Source: an uncultured Sphingomonas sp. | Lineage (GTDB): Bacteria > Pseudomonadota > Alphaproteobacteria > Sphingomonadales > Sphingomonadaceae | DNA: 64,000 bases | Direction: 5' to 3' | NCBI RefSeq assembly: GCF_913777625.1 | Contig: NZ_CAJYTI010000020.1 | Coordinates: forward strand, 248,001 to 312,000 | Shown here: one piece after another, positions 23,372 through 32,937 of the stretch | Layout: each line of letters starts with the position of its first letter | How positions within the stretch are numbered: the stretch's first letter is position 1 | Notes under the pieces: generated by a model | Database searches by the model: none | Told to the model about the DNA's origin: nothing | The model's input: only the letters and a program-made list of their open reading frames with translations | Program-made: the position numbers and the translations under genes

Positions 23372-23833
23372 TCACCGCAGCCGTTCCGTCTCGTACGGCG
23401 TCCCGTCCTTCCGGAAATACCCCTCGGGCGTGAATACCATGTCGATATCGGGATATTCCCCGCCGCCGCGCGGGCCCGCACCGATGGCGAGGAACACGGC
23501 ATCTTCCTGGGACCGGTTCTGCAGATGATGCCCATCCGCCACCCCGGCCGGGAAGGCCGCGCAGTCCCCTGCCCGCAGGACGGTTTCCCCGCCCTCCTCC
23601 ACCAGCACCGCCTCACCGGCCAGCATCACGACGAACTCGTCCTCGCTGTCATGCCAGTGCCGCTGCGAGGACCAGGCGCCCGGCTTGAGCACGACATGGC
23701 TCACCCCCATCGCGGTCAGCCCCGAGGGCGGTGCGAGCCGGCGGTACCAGCGCCCTGCCACCGCTGCGTCGAACGGTGCCGGATAGCCGGTGGCGTTGGT
23801 CTGCGGGATTGTATCCAGGTCCAGCTTGGGCAA
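23372..23833 (-). CDS. Cupin domain protein
   Basis: 153 residues from a TTG at 23833 with GGGAGG 5 nt upstream; the longer frame from 23959 has no such support. A single cupin barrel: HWHDSEDEFVVMLAGEAVLV holds motif 1 (H-x-H-x4-E), and GDCAAFPAGVADGHHLQN holds motif 2 with the last metal-binding His. End: PEGYFRKDGTPYETERLR. Function unspecified. Its start and that of dapE are only 28 bp apart and divergent. Confidence 0.85.
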   Translation of the reverse strand: MPKLDLDTIPQTNATGYPAPFDAAVAGRWYRRLAPPSGLTAMGVSHVVLKPGAWSSQRHWHDSEDEFVVMLAGEAVLVEEGGETVLRAGDCAAFPAGVADGHHLQNRSQEDAVFLAIGAGPRGGGEYPDIDMVFTPEGYFRKDGTPYETERLR

Positions 23834-23861
23834 TGTCGCCTCCCTTGCGAATGGAGGTAGT

Positions 23862-24974
23862 GTGCCGGACGTCGTCGAACTCACCAAGGCCCTGATTGCG
23901 GCCGAAAGCGTCACGCCGGCCCGCGGCAGCGTGTTCGACGTGCTGGAGGCGGCGGTCACCCCGCTGGGCTTCCGGGTCGAGCGCTTCGTCGAGGGCGAGG
24001 CACCCGACGGGCCGGTCGAAAACCTGCTCGCCGTCCGCGGCAGCGAGGGGCCGCATTTCGCCTTTGCCGGCCATCTCGACGTGGTGCCGCCCGGCCAGGG
24101 CTGGACCAGCGGCGCCTTCGCTCCCGAGATTCGCGGCGAGCTGCTCTACGGCCGCGGCGCGGTCGACATGAAGGGCGCGATCGCCGCCTTCGTCGCCGCC
24201 GCCGCGCAGGCACCCGCACGCGGCATCACCAGCCTGATCATCACCGGCGACGAGGAAGGCCCCGCCACCTACGGCACGCCCAGGCTGATCGAGCGCATGG
24301 CCGAACGCGGCCTCAAGCCCGACCTCTGCCTGGTCGGCGAGCCCACCTCCGCGCACCGACTGGGCGACACGATCAAGATCGGGCGTCGCGGATCGACGGT
24401 GATCGAGATCGCCGTGATCGGCCGGCAGGGGCATGTCGCCTATCCGCATCTGGCCGACAACCCGGTCCCCCGCCTCGTCCGCGCCCTCGCCGAGATCGAC
24501 GGGATCGAGCTCGATCAGGGCAATGCCTGGTTCCAGCCGTCCAATATCGAGGTGATCGATCTGGCGGTCGGCAACCCTGCGACCAACGTCATCCCGGGCC
24601 GGGCCGCGGCACGGATCAGCATCCGCTTCAACGATCAGCAGCGCGGGGAAGAACTGATCGCCCGCATTCAGGCGATCGTTGCCCGCCACGCACCGCATGC
24701 CGAGGTGAAGGGGCGCGTGTTCGGCGAGGCGTTCCTCACCCAGCCGGGGCCCCTCTCGGACCTGGTCAGCGGCGCGATCCGCGACGTCCTCGGCGTCGAG
24801 GCCGAACTGTCGACTACCGGCGGCACCTCGGACGCGCGCTTCCTCTCGCGCATCTGCCCCGTCGTCGAGTTCGGCCTGCTCAACGCAACGATGCACAAAC
24901 TGGATGAAGCCGTCGCGCTCGCCGACCTGCGCGCGCTGACGGACGTCTATGCGGAAATCCTGAAGCGGGTGTGA
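23862..24974 (+). CDS. dapE: Succinyl-diaminopimelate desuccinylase
   Basis: 370 residues from a GTG at 23862 with GGAGG 4 nt upstream. M20 metallopeptidase: metal ligands in FAFAGHLDVVPPG, RGAVDMKGAIAAF, ITGDEEGPATYGT (catalytic Glu pair) and near the C-terminus LLNATMHKLDEAV; a dimerisation domain lies in between. It hydrolyses N-succinyl-LL-diaminopimelate in lysine and peptidoglycan precursor synthesis. The preserved TGGTSDAR segment is characteristic of DapE. Confidence 0.95.
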   Translation: MPDVVELTKALIAAESVTPARGSVFDVLEAAVTPLGFRVERFVEGEAPDGPVENLLAVRGSEGPHFAFAGHLDVVPPGQGWTSGAFAPEIRGELLYGRGAVDMKGAIAAFVAAAAQAPARGITSLIITGDEEGPATYGTPRLIERMAERGLKPDLCLVGEPTSAHRLGDTIKIGRRGSTVIEIAVIGRQGHVAYPHLADNPVPRLVRALAEIDGIELDQGNAWFQPSNIEVIDLAVGNPATNVIPGRAAARISIRFNDQQRGEELIARIQAIVARHAPHAEVKGRVFGEAFLTQPGPLSDLVSGAIRDVLGVEAELSTTGGTSDARFLSRICPVVEFGLLNATMHKLDEAVALADLRALTDVYAEILKRV

Positions 24975-24978
24975 TCGC

Positions 24979-26667
24979 TCAGGCGGTCGCCCGGCGGGGC
25001 GCCATTTCCCGCACCCAGGCAAGGAAATCGGCCTCGCCCATCGGCGTGGCGATCGCATAGCCCTGCAGCACGTCGCAGCCGAGCACGCGCAGCACGGCGG
25101 CCTGCGCCTCGCTCTCGATCCCCTCGGCCACCGCCTGGCAGCCCAGCCCGTGGACCAGGCCGATCACCGCCTGGGTGATCGCCCGCGCCTCGGGATTGGT
25201 GGCAACCTGCTCGATCAGGCTGCGGTCCAGCTTCACCCGGTCGATCGGCAGCCGCCGCAGCCGGGCGAGGTTCGAATAGCCCGTCCCGAAGTCATCGACC
25301 GCCACCGTGGCGCCCGCGGCGCGCAGCGCGGCGATCGCGCGCAGCACCTCCTCCGAACAATGCATCGCCAGCGTCTCGCTGATCTCCAGCTCGAGCAACC
25401 GCGCGGGCGCGTTCGCTGCCAGCATCGCGGCGCGCAGATGGCGAAAGAAGGTGGTGTGGTCGATCTGGCGCTGGCTGACATTCACCGCCAGCCGCTGCTC
25501 CACGCCAAGCCGGGCCCAGCGCGCGATCGTGTTCGCCACATTGGCGACCACCCAGTCGCCAATCTCGACGATCAGCCCGGTTTCCTCGGCGCGCGGCAGG
25601 AAGACGCCGGGCAGCTTGGTGCCGTCCGGATGCTCCCAGCGCAGCAGCGCCTCGGCGCCGACGATCGTGCCGTCGGACGCCGCAACCTGCGGCTGGAAGA
25701 CCAGCGCAAATTCGTCGCGCTCGATTGCCGCGCGCAGCTCGGTTTCAAGGCGCACCCGCGCGATCATCTGCGCGGCAAGGCCGTCGCTGAACGTCTCGAC
25801 CCGGCCGCGCCCTTGCGTCTTCGCCTGGTACATCGCCGCGTCGGCGGCACCCATCAGGTCGTGTAGCGTCCGCCCATGGTCGGGATAGAGCGCCAGCCCG
25901 ATCGACGCCCCGATCGACACGATCTGGCCGGCGAGATCGAACGGCGCCGACAGCGCCTCCAGCACCTTGGTACCGACCAGCACGCGGGCGTCCGGATCGG
26001 GCAGATGCGCGAAGAACAGGGTGAACTCGTCGCCGGCAAGCCGGCCGATCAGGGGCGCCTCACCCCGGGTGAAAACGGCGCACTGGTCGCCCACCGCGCG
26101 CAGCCGGTTGGCGACCATGCCGAGCAGCACATCGCCCACGGCATGGCCCAGTGTATCGTTCACCGCCTTGAAGCGATCGAGGTCGATGAAGAACAGCGCC
26201 GCCTTGGTGTCCTCGGCAGCATCCTCCAGCATCCGCTCTGCCCCGCGGCGAAAATGGGGGCGATTGGCGAGTCCGGTGACGGTATCGAACATCGCCAGAC
26301 GGTGCACGCTTTCCAGATTGCCGTGGAGCTTGTGGAACAGCTCGTCGATCGCTTCGGCGAGTCGCGGCGCACCCCGCAGCAAGGCCGAAGGGAGCGGGCT
26401 TTCGAGATCGCCGAGTGCCGCGGCATGCAGCCGGTCGACCGCCGCCGACAGCGCCGCCGCACGACGCGGGCGCCCGATCATGGCCAAGGCGAGTGCCCCC
26501 AGCAGCGCCAGCGGCACCGCCAGACCCAGTGCAAGCCCAAGTTGTGCGAAAGTAAGGCCCGCCAGGCGCGCGATCAGCATCAGCATCGCCGCACCAACTA
26601 TGGCGCCGATGGCAACTCGCCTGCTCGTCCTTCGCTCCCCCCAGCGCATTGCTGTTCGTTGCTCCAA
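24979..26667 (-). CDS. Membrane GGDEF-EAL protein (c-di-GMP turnover)
   Basis: 562 residues. Two N-terminal membrane segments (AIVGAAMLMLIARLAGLTF; LGLALGLAVPLALLGALALA), then a GGDEF domain (about 130-295) with GRLAGDEFTLFF at the active site, an A-for-G variant compatible with activity, and an EAL domain (about 310-555) with AEALLRWEHPDG, DDFGTGYSNLARLRRLPIDR and AEGIESEAQAAVLRVLGC, all catalytic motifs present. No RxxD inhibitory site five residues before AGDEF. Most likely a phosphodiesterase or a dual enzyme. Convergent with dapE, 4 bp apart. Confidence 0.93.
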   Translation of the reverse strand: MEQRTAMRWGERRTSRRVAIGAIVGAAMLMLIARLAGLTFAQLGLALGLAVPLALLGALALAMIGRPRRAAALSAAVDRLHAAALGDLESPLPSALLRGAPRLAEAIDELFHKLHGNLESVHRLAMFDTVTGLANRPHFRRGAERMLEDAAEDTKAALFFIDLDRFKAVNDTLGHAVGDVLLGMVANRLRAVGDQCAVFTRGEAPLIGRLAGDEFTLFFAHLPDPDARVLVGTKVLEALSAPFDLAGQIVSIGASIGLALYPDHGRTLHDLMGAADAAMYQAKTQGRGRVETFSDGLAAQMIARVRLETELRAAIERDEFALVFQPQVAASDGTIVGAEALLRWEHPDGTKLPGVFLPRAEETGLIVEIGDWVVANVANTIARWARLGVEQRLAVNVSQRQIDHTTFFRHLRAAMLAANAPARLLELEISETLAMHCSEEVLRAIAALRAAGATVAVDDFGTGYSNLARLRRLPIDRVKLDRSLIEQVATNPEARAITQAVIGLVHGLGCQAVAEGIESEAQAAVLRVLGCDVLQGYAIATPMGEADFLAWVREMAPRRATA

Positions 26668-26739
26668 GAATCCCCCGGCGCATCGATATACTCGAACGCC
26701 GGGCGAACCGTGCCACGGATTCGTTAAGAAACTCGCGCG

Positions 26740-27342
26740 TCAGCCCTGCCCACGCGGACGGCGCAGGACGATGTAGAGCGCGCCCGATCCGCCGTGCCGG
26801 GGATGGGCCTGGCGCACCGCCGCGATGCGATCGGCATGGCGCGACGCGGCGAGCCAGTCCCCCACCGCCGCCCGGATCGCGCCGCGCGCATGCGGCCGCT
26901 CCGATTCGGGGCGCGGCGGCTTGCCGGTGATCAGCAGCAGCACCCGGTCGCCATGCGCGATGGCCTGGGCGAGACCGACGTCCAGCCGGTCATAGGCGGC
27001 GTGCAGGTTGTGGCCGTGCAGATCGATCGAGCTTTCGGGCGCGACCAGCCCGCGCGACAGCCGCCGATCCCAGCTCGCATCGAGCGTGCGGCGCTCGTGC
27101 GTGTCCGGCATCGGCGTCGAAAGGGTGATGGCGGGCCGCCCCGGGCGGCTGGGCACCAGCTTGCCGGTGGGGACGTCCAGCCGGCGCGTCATTGGCTTGG
27201 GGACAGGCGCCGCTGCGGGCTCGGGCTCCGGCGGCAGCGGCTTGGGCACGGCGCGCACGTGCAGCGGCGTGACGCTCTGGATCACCTTCTGCCACAGCGC
27301 CGCTTCCTCGGGCGCCAGCGTGCGGCGCCCGCGCCCGCTCAT
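26740..27342 (-). CDS. Smr domain protein
   Basis: 200 residues. Start ATG at 27342 overlaps the mltA stop (ATGA). A Pro-rich N-terminal half (about 1-110) is followed by the Smr domain: SIDLHGHNLHAAYDRLDVGL (D-LHG signature), VLLLITGKPPRPES, and the end PRHGGSGALYIVLRRPRG (HGG-G-ALY). Smr domains are nucleases or nucleic-acid binding modules related to the C-terminus of MutS2. The mltA-smr linkage is usual in alphaproteobacteria. Confidence 0.92.
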   Translation of the reverse strand: MSGRGRRTLAPEEAALWQKVIQSVTPLHVRAVPKPLPPEPEPAAAPVPKPMTRRLDVPTGKLVPSRPGRPAITLSTPMPDTHERRTLDASWDRRLSRGLVAPESSIDLHGHNLHAAYDRLDVGLAQAIAHGDRVLLLITGKPPRPESERPHARGAIRAAVGDWLAASRHADRIAAVRQAHPRHGGSGALYIVLRRPRGQG

Positions 27343-28676
27343 GGCTGGGGGATCGGCGGCTGCGCCGTCGCAGGTTGGGCCGCGTTGAGCCGCGCCAGCG
27401 TGCCCTTGGGCAGCAGCAGCCAGGCGACGCCGCGCGCCGACATGCCGCCGGCGATGGCGCGCGCCTCCTCGCCGGCGCCCCAGAAGGTGTCGACGCGGTT
27501 CGGTCCCTTGATCGCGCCGCCGGTATCCTGCGCCACCCACAGCCCGGTCGCATCGGTGCGGTCCATCGACAGGAACAGCGGCGCGCCGAGCGGAATGAAC
27601 TTCGGGTCCGCCGCCACGCTGGTCCAGCCGGCCACCGGATAGCCCATCGCGCCCAGCGGCCCGGCGCCGCTCAATTCCTTGAAGAACACGAAGCTCTTGT
27701 TCTCGCGCATGATCGCGCGGCCTTCCTCGGGATGCGCGCGCAGCCAGGCGACGATGCCCTGCATCGAGGTCTGGCCGGGGCCGAGCAGCCCGCGATCCTT
27801 CATCAGCTTGCCGATGCCGGTATAGTCGCGGCCGTTCTGCCCGGCATAACCGATGCGGACCACCTGCCCGTCCGGCCCCTTGAGCCGGCCCGAGCCCTGT
27901 ACCTGCAGGAAGAACATCTCGATCGGGTCGGCCGCCCAAGCAACCACCGGCGCATGGCCTTCCAGCGCGCCCTGCTCGATCTGGGTCCGATCGTAATAGG
28001 GGACGAACTGACGGCCATGGACGCGGCCGCGGATCCGCTTGCCTTTCAGCGCATCGGAGAACTGGCCGAGATCGACCTCGATCAGATTGTCGGGAAGGCC
28101 GTAGACCGGCACGTCATAGCCGGACCGGCGCGCGCGCACGCCGGCAATTTCGGGCTCGTAATAGCCGGTAGCAAAGGCGGCACCGTTGCCGACCTGCACC
28201 GTTTCGAACCACCGCGCGAAAAAGCCCGTCGCATCTCCGCTCCAGCTGGCGGCGGCGGCACAGGCGTCCCCCCAGTCGCTGCCACGGGTCAGCCCGGAGG
28301 CATCGGTACGGCGCTGGAGGCCCGGGCAGCTCAGCTTAAACGCCGCGAGTGCGCGAGCGGCATTGTCCGGGGTGATCGGCAGCGTCTCGATGGCGGGGCC
28401 TGCGACGAGCCCGGCAGTGGCGGCCATCGAGGCGCCAGCCGCAGCGGGCGGAGCAGGCATCGCCGGCAACGGCGTCGCAGCACTAGGCTGGCGCGCAGGA
28501 AGATTGGAAGGCGTCTCGGGAAGCGTCGTGCCGGGGTGCGGACGCTCTGCCACGGGCACGGGACGGTCTGGTGCCGGACGCGTCGGCGCGGGCCGCGTAC
28601 CCGCCTCTGGGGGAACGAGGCCGCTCGAACACGCGCCAAGCAGCCCAGCGAGCGCCAATCCCCCGAAAATCCGCAT
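27339..28676 (-). CDS. mltA: Membrane-bound lytic murein transglycosylase A
   Basis: 445 residues. Lipoprotein signal MRIFGGLALAGLLGACSSG (lipobox LLGAC). A long Pro/Thr-rich linker (about 20-100) precedes the MltA domain (ATGYYEPEIAGVRARRSGYD, then the second barrel) and the C-terminal 3D domain: FIPLGAPLFLSMDR, GLWVAQDTGGAIKGPNRVDT, FWGAGEEARAIAG with the catalytic Asp in the D-T-G-G-A-I-K-G-x-x-R-x-D pattern. It cleaves peptidoglycan glycan strands with formation of 1,6-anhydro-MurNAc. Eight bp after the Tim44-like gene, so one transcript. Confidence 0.95.
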   Translation of the reverse strand: MRIFGGLALAGLLGACSSGLVPPEAGTRPAPTRPAPDRPVPVAERPHPGTTLPETPSNLPARQPSAATPLPAMPAPPAAAGASMAATAGLVAGPAIETLPITPDNAARALAAFKLSCPGLQRRTDASGLTRGSDWGDACAAAASWSGDATGFFARWFETVQVGNGAAFATGYYEPEIAGVRARRSGYDVPVYGLPDNLIEVDLGQFSDALKGKRIRGRVHGRQFVPYYDRTQIEQGALEGHAPVVAWAADPIEMFFLQVQGSGRLKGPDGQVVRIGYAGQNGRDYTGIGKLMKDRGLLGPGQTSMQGIVAWLRAHPEEGRAIMRENKSFVFFKELSGAGPLGAMGYPVAGWTSVAADPKFIPLGAPLFLSMDRTDATGLWVAQDTGGAIKGPNRVDTFWGAGEEARAIAGGMSARGVAWLLLPKGTLARLNAAQPATAQPPIPQP

Positions 28677-28684
28677 GCTGCCCC

Positions 28685-29329
28685 TCAGGCTTCGTCGGTC
28701 TCGACCAGCTTCCAGTTCGGATCGTCGCTGCGCAGCTTGCGGGCGAAGGTCCAGACATCGTGCGTGATGACCGCGTCGCTGAGCGAACCGGCAATCACAT
28801 TGCCCTCGGCGTCGCGCGTTACCGCAACGATGTCCGCATCGAAGCGGACGGTCACCTGGGCGACCTTGTTCTCGACACCTGCTTCGGAAATCGTCGCGCG
28901 CTCGATCGCGATCAGGCGATTGTCGAGCACCTCGCCCTTCGCCTTGCGATCGGCGATGGCCTGTTCGAACGCGGCGCGCACGTCCTCGTCCACCAGGAAG
29001 CGCAGCGTGTCCTCGTCGCCCTTCCAGAAGGCTTCGAGTATCATGCGATAGGCGGATTTGGCGCCTTCGAGGAACTTGGCGACGTCGAAGCTCGGGTCGG
29101 CCGAGACCACGGCGCGCAGGCCCGTCTCCGCGCCCACCTCGATCGTGCGGTTGATCGAGTCGCGCACTTCCGGCACCGCCTCGATCGTCCGCGTCACGGG
29201 CGGCGCGGCGACGCGCTCCTCGGCGGGTTTCGGGAGCGCCTGCTCGTGCCCGGTACGCTTGCCGAGTACCGCATACAGCCGGAGCGCCAGGAAACCGGCC
29301 ACCATCGCGAACAGAATGACGTAGAACAC
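28685..29329 (-). CDS. Tim44-like domain protein
   Basis: 214 residues. One N-terminal membrane segment (MFYVILFAMVAGFLALRLYA), a linker, and a Tim44-like domain (FDVAKFLEGAKSAYRMILEA, FWKGDEDTLRFLVDEDVRAA, DAVITHDVWTFARKLRSDDP, NWKLVETDEA). Bacterial members are anchored in the inner membrane with the domain probably on the cytoplasmic side; their role is uncertain. The Tim44-mltA-smr string opposite secB is conserved in alphaproteobacteria. Confidence 0.92.
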   Translation of the reverse strand: MFYVILFAMVAGFLALRLYAVLGKRTGHEQALPKPAEERVAAPPVTRTIEAVPEVRDSINRTIEVGAETGLRAVVSADPSFDVAKFLEGAKSAYRMILEAFWKGDEDTLRFLVDEDVRAAFEQAIADRKAKGEVLDNRLIAIERATISEAGVENKVAQVTVRFDADIVAVTRDAEGNVIAGSLSDAVITHDVWTFARKLRSDDPNWKLVETDEA

Positions 29330-29491
29330 TGGCCCTCCAAAGCCTCCGTCTTTCGTACATAGGCCTTCGCGGCCTCGGTTTCAAATCGAACAATGGGGCA
29401 TGCGATTGCGCCACCGGCACACGCCTGCTAGTCGCTTGCCCTGTAACGCGCCTGGAGCGCGAAAATCTCCTGATCTAAAGAGGAAAGTTGG

Positions 29492-30001
29492 ATGGCCGAG
29501 AACGACACCTTCGCCGAATTCGGCGACGCCGCTGGCAATGGCGCCGATGATGCGCCCCAGGCGGGCGTGCTGTCGCAGTACGTAAAGGATCTCTCGTTCG
29601 AGAATCCGAACGCGCCGGCCATCTACCAGCAGCAGAACGCCCCGGCGATCGACGTGCAGTTCAACATCGGCTCGAACAAGGTCGGCGACGACGTGTACGA
29701 AGTCGCGCTGAAGATCGAAGTCCGCGCCCAGGCCGGCGAGCAGGTCGCGTTCATCGTCGACCTCACCTATGCGGGCCTGTTCGCGCTCCGCAACATCCCC
29801 CAGGAAGCGCTGGATCCGTTCCTGCTCGGCGAAGCGCCGCGCATCCTGTTCCCCTTCGCCCGCCGCGTGCTGGCCGACCAGGTCCGCGATGGCGGCTTCC
29901 CGCCGCTGATGCTCGAGCCGATCGACTTCGCCGGCATCTACATGCAGCAGCGTGCCCAGCAGGAAGGCGCGATCGGCTTCGAAGAAGCCGGCCACGCCTG
30001 A
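29492..30001 (+). CDS. secB: Protein-export chaperone SecB
   Basis: 169 residues. AGVLSQYVKDLSFENPNAPA, AIDVQFNIGSNKVGDDVYEV and QVAFIVDLTYAGLFALRNIP match SecB throughout; the C-terminal LFPFARRVLADQVRDGGFPP block, LEPIDFAGIYMQQ, is the signature end. The acidic tetramer keeps preproteins unfolded and hands them to SecA. GAGGAAAG precedes the ATG. Divergent from the Tim44-like gene; followed by a terminator. Confidence 0.97.
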   Translation: MAENDTFAEFGDAAGNGADDAPQAGVLSQYVKDLSFENPNAPAIYQQQNAPAIDVQFNIGSNKVGDDVYEVALKIEVRAQAGEQVAFIVDLTYAGLFALRNIPQEALDPFLLGEAPRILFPFARRVLADQVRDGGFPPLMLEPIDFAGIYMQQRAQQEGAIGFEEAGHA

Positions 30002-30026
30002 GCCGGGCGCATACAAGCTTGATTTC

Positions 30027-30060
30027 GGGGGCGCGCCGCATGCCGGTGGCGCCCCCTTTT
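30027..30060 (+). terminator. Intrinsic terminator after secB
   Basis: GGGGGCGC (30027-30034) pairs with GCGCCCCC (30049-30056), followed by TTTT; 26 bp past the secB stop and 24 bp before murJ, which therefore has its own promoter or relies on readthrough. Confidence 0.85.
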
Positions 30061-30083
30061 CCTTCTAGGACGGCGATCTCTCG

Positions 30084-31652
30084 ATGAAGCTCGTGCGCAG
30101 CCTGGGTTCGGTGGGCGGTCTCACGCTCGCCAGCCGTATCCTTGCCCTGGTCCGCGATTCGCTCCAGGCGCGTTATGTCGGCGCGAATTTCGCATCGGAC
30201 GCCTTCCTCGTCGCCTTCCGCCTGCCCAACATGTTCCGCGCCTTCTTCGCCGAGGGTGCGTTCGCATCGGCGTTCATCCCGATGTTCAACCAGAAGCTGG
30301 GCGTGAACGGCGAGCGCGGCCCGGCCTATGATTTCGCCGAGCGCACGCTTTCCGTGCTGTTCGCGATCCTGCTGGCATTGACGCTGGTGGCGCTGGCCGC
30401 CGCCTGGCCGCTGACGGCAGTGCTCTCCGGCGGTTTCGAGAAGCAACACCCGACGCCAGAGCAGTTCGCCTTCGCGGTACAGCTGTCGCGGATCACCCTC
30501 CCCTATCTGATGCTGATCTGCCTTGCCTCGCTGCTCGGTGGCATCCTCAATTCGCTCGACAAGTTCTGGGTCAACGCCGCAGCGCCGATCCTGCTCAACA
30601 TCGCCATGGTGACCGGACTGTTCTTCTTCCACGGCACACCCGAGCAGACCGCGCGGGTGCAGGCGATCAGCGTGCCGCTGGGCGGGCTTCTCCAGCTCGG
30701 CTGGCTGGCGCTCGCCTGCCGCGCCTCGGGCGTGTCGCTGCGCCCGCGCCTGCCGCGGATCGACGATGACGTGCGGCGGCTGATGAAGCTGATCCTGCCG
30801 GCCGCCGTGGGTGCGGGCGCGGTGCAGCTCAACCTCGTCATTTCCACCTCGCTATCGGGCAAGCTGCTCGGCGAGGGCTCGATCTCGTACATCTATTATG
30901 CCGATCGGCTGAACCAGCTGCCGCTGGGCATGATCGGCATCGGCCTCGGCACCATCCTGCTCCCCACCATCTCCCGCCTGCTCGGCGCCGGCAAGGAAGC
31001 CGAGGCGATGGAGACGCAGAACCGCGGCATGGAGCTGGCGCTGTTCCTCACCCTGCCCGCGATGGTCGCGCTGATCGTCGCCGCCGAGCCGATCGTCCGC
31101 GGGCTGTTCCAGTACGGCCACTTCACGCCGGAGGACACGGTGAAGTGCGCCTGGGCACTGGCCGGCTTCTCGATCGGCCTGCCCTCCTACATCCTCGTCA
31201 AGGTGCTGACCCCCGGCTTCTACGCGCGGCAGGACACGAAGACGCCGGTGCGGCTGGCAATGATCTCGGTCGCGGTGAACATCGCCGCCAATCTCGCGCT
31301 GATTCCGCTGATCGCCCATCTCGGGCCGCCGCTTGCCACCGCGCTCTCCTCCACCGTCAACGTGACGATGCTGTACCTTACGCTGCGCAAGCGTGGCCAT
31401 TTCGAGGTCGACGCCCAGCTTGCCCGCCGCCTGCCCCGGCTTGCGCTGGCGGCGATCGTGATGGGCGCGGCGCTCTGGGCGGGCGACGGGCTGCTCGATC
31501 CGTGGCTCAACGGCCGGATCTGGGAGCGTTATGCCGGGCTGGTGATCCTCGTCGGTGCCGGCTGCGCGATCTATGTCGCCGCCTGCTTCGCCACCCGCGC
31601 CTTCCTGCTTTCGGACCTCAAGGCGCTGGTCCGCCGCCGCGCCGCGCGCTGA
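30084..31652 (+). CDS. murJ: Lipid II flippase MurJ
   Basis: 522 residues, about 14 membrane segments, MOP superfamily. SLGSVGGLTLASRILALVRD at the start with the conserved Arg, FRLPNMFRAFFAEGAFASAF and PMFNQKLG in the first hairpins are diagnostic. The protein moves lipid II across the inner membrane for peptidoglycan synthesis. Length is as expected. Reads in the same direction as trpS, 138 bp upstream of it. Confidence 0.97.
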   Translation: MKLVRSLGSVGGLTLASRILALVRDSLQARYVGANFASDAFLVAFRLPNMFRAFFAEGAFASAFIPMFNQKLGVNGERGPAYDFAERTLSVLFAILLALTLVALAAAWPLTAVLSGGFEKQHPTPEQFAFAVQLSRITLPYLMLICLASLLGGILNSLDKFWVNAAAPILLNIAMVTGLFFFHGTPEQTARVQAISVPLGGLLQLGWLALACRASGVSLRPRLPRIDDDVRRLMKLILPAAVGAGAVQLNLVISTSLSGKLLGEGSISYIYYADRLNQLPLGMIGIGLGTILLPTISRLLGAGKEAEAMETQNRGMELALFLTLPAMVALIVAAEPIVRGLFQYGHFTPEDTVKCAWALAGFSIGLPSYILVKVLTPGFYARQDTKTPVRLAMISVAVNIAANLALIPLIAHLGPPLATALSSTVNVTMLYLTLRKRGHFEVDAQLARRLPRLALAAIVMGAALWAGDGLLDPWLNGRIWERYAGLVILVGAGCAIYVAACFATRAFLLSDLKALVRRRAAR

Positions 31653-31790
31653 GCCCGGTTCCCCTTCGCCCCAAGCTGCTCTAGAGCCGCGGCGTCCTGG
31701 CAATTCGCGCGGCCTCATGCACCCCCGCCGCCACGGACCCGCGGCCGGTCCAACGGCCGAACGGTCAACCGGGTGCGGAGTGAATATCCC

Positions 31791-32795
31791 ATGCGCGTCG
31801 TCTCGGGCATCCAGACCACCGGCAATCTTCACCTCGGCAACTATCTGGGCGCCATCAAGCAGTGGGTCGCGATGCAGGACTCCCTGGAAGAAAATGGGGG
31901 CGAGTGCCTGTTCTTCCTCGCCGATCTCCACGCGCTCACCGGCACGGTGACCCCGCAGGAGCTCGCCAACTCGACGGTCGAGATGGCGGCCACGCTGTTC
32001 GCCGCCGGCATCGACGATCGCTCGATCCTGTTCAATCAGGCGCGCGTCCCCGCCCATGCCGAATTGTGCTGGATCCTCCAGGGTACCGCCCGCATGGGCT
32101 GGCTCAACCGCATGACCCAGTGGAAGGACAAGGCGGGCAAGAACCGCGACGGCGCCAGCGTCGGCCTTTTCACCTATCCGGTTCTCCAGGCTGCTGACAT
32201 TCTCGTCTATCAGGCGACGCACGTGCCGGTGGGCGAGGACCAGAAGCAGCACCTGGAGCTTACCCGCGACATCGCCACCAAGTTCAACCAGGACTTCGGC
32301 GTCGAGCTGTTCCCGCTGCCCGAGCCGCTGATCAGCAAGGCGGCGCCGCGGATCATGTCCCTGCGCGACGGCAATGCGAAGATGTCCAAGTCCGATCCCT
32401 CGGATCTGAGCCGCATCAACCTGATCGACGACAACGACACGATCGCCGCCAAGTGCCGCAAGGCCAAGACCGATCCCGAGCCGCTGCCGGATTCGTTCGA
32501 TGCGCTCGCCGAACGGCCCGAGGCGCGCAATCTGGTGACGATCTTCGCCGCGCTGGCCGATCGCACGCCGCAATCGGTGGTCGAGGAATATGCGGGGCAA
32601 GGCTTCGGCGCCTTCAAGCCTGCGCTGGCGGACCTGACGATAGCTGTCCTCGGTCCAATCCGCGAGCGGCTGACCGCGCTGCTGGACGATCGCGCCGAGG
32701 TAGGCGCCAAGCTCGCTTCGGGCGCGGCGCGCGCCAGCGCGCTCGCCGCGCCCACGCTCAAGGCGGCGCAAGCGGCGGTTGGGCTGCAGGTTTAG
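31791..32795 (+). CDS. trpS: Tryptophanyl-tRNA synthetase
   Basis: 334 residues from ATG 31791, with GGAG upstream; an earlier in-frame Met lacks a ribosome site. Class I synthetase: the HIGH-like element is in [20 protein letters not shown], the KMSKS loop in [13 protein letters not shown], and [17 protein letters not shown] are typical for TrpRS. It charges tRNA-Trp. The transcript probably ends in the following REP-like pair. Confidence 0.97.
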   Translation: MRVVSGIQTTGNLHLGNYLGAIKQWVAMQDSLEENGGECLFFLADLHALTGTVTPQELANSTVEMAATLFAAGIDDRSILFNQARVPAHAELCWILQGTARMGWLNRMTQWKDKAGKNRDGASVGLFTYPVLQAADILVYQATHVPVGEDQKQHLELTRDIATKFNQDFGVELFPLPEPLISKAAPRIMSLRDGNAKMSKSDPSDLSRINLIDDNDTIAAKCRKAKTDPEPLPDSFDALAERPEARNLVTIFAALADRTPQSVVEEYAGQGFGAFKPALADLTIAVLGPIRERLTALLDDRAEVGAKLASGAARASALAAPTLKAAQAAVGLQV

Positions 32796-32808
32796 GCCAC
32801 AATAGGCC

Positions 32809-32898
32809 GTCATCCCAGCGAACGCTGGGATCTACCACAGCAGCGCTGTTCGGCCGCATCGCGCTTCTTCTGGAGACCCCAGCGTTCGCTGGGGTGAC
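32809..32898. repeat. REP-like paired palindrome (GTCATCCCAGCG type), copy 2
   Basis: GTCATCCCAGCGAACGCTGG (32809-32828) faces ACCCCAGCGTTCGCTGGGGT. Nearly identical at its ends to 20375-20463, different in the middle. Lies between convergent trpS and fliP. Confidence 0.8.
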
Positions 32899-32937
32899 GG
32901 CCTGGCGGGGCGTCGGGGCGACCCTTCGCCCCGCGCG

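Noticed and set aside
30852..32813. 653-codon minus-strand frame
   Set aside because: Antisense to murJ and trpS; no domain visible.
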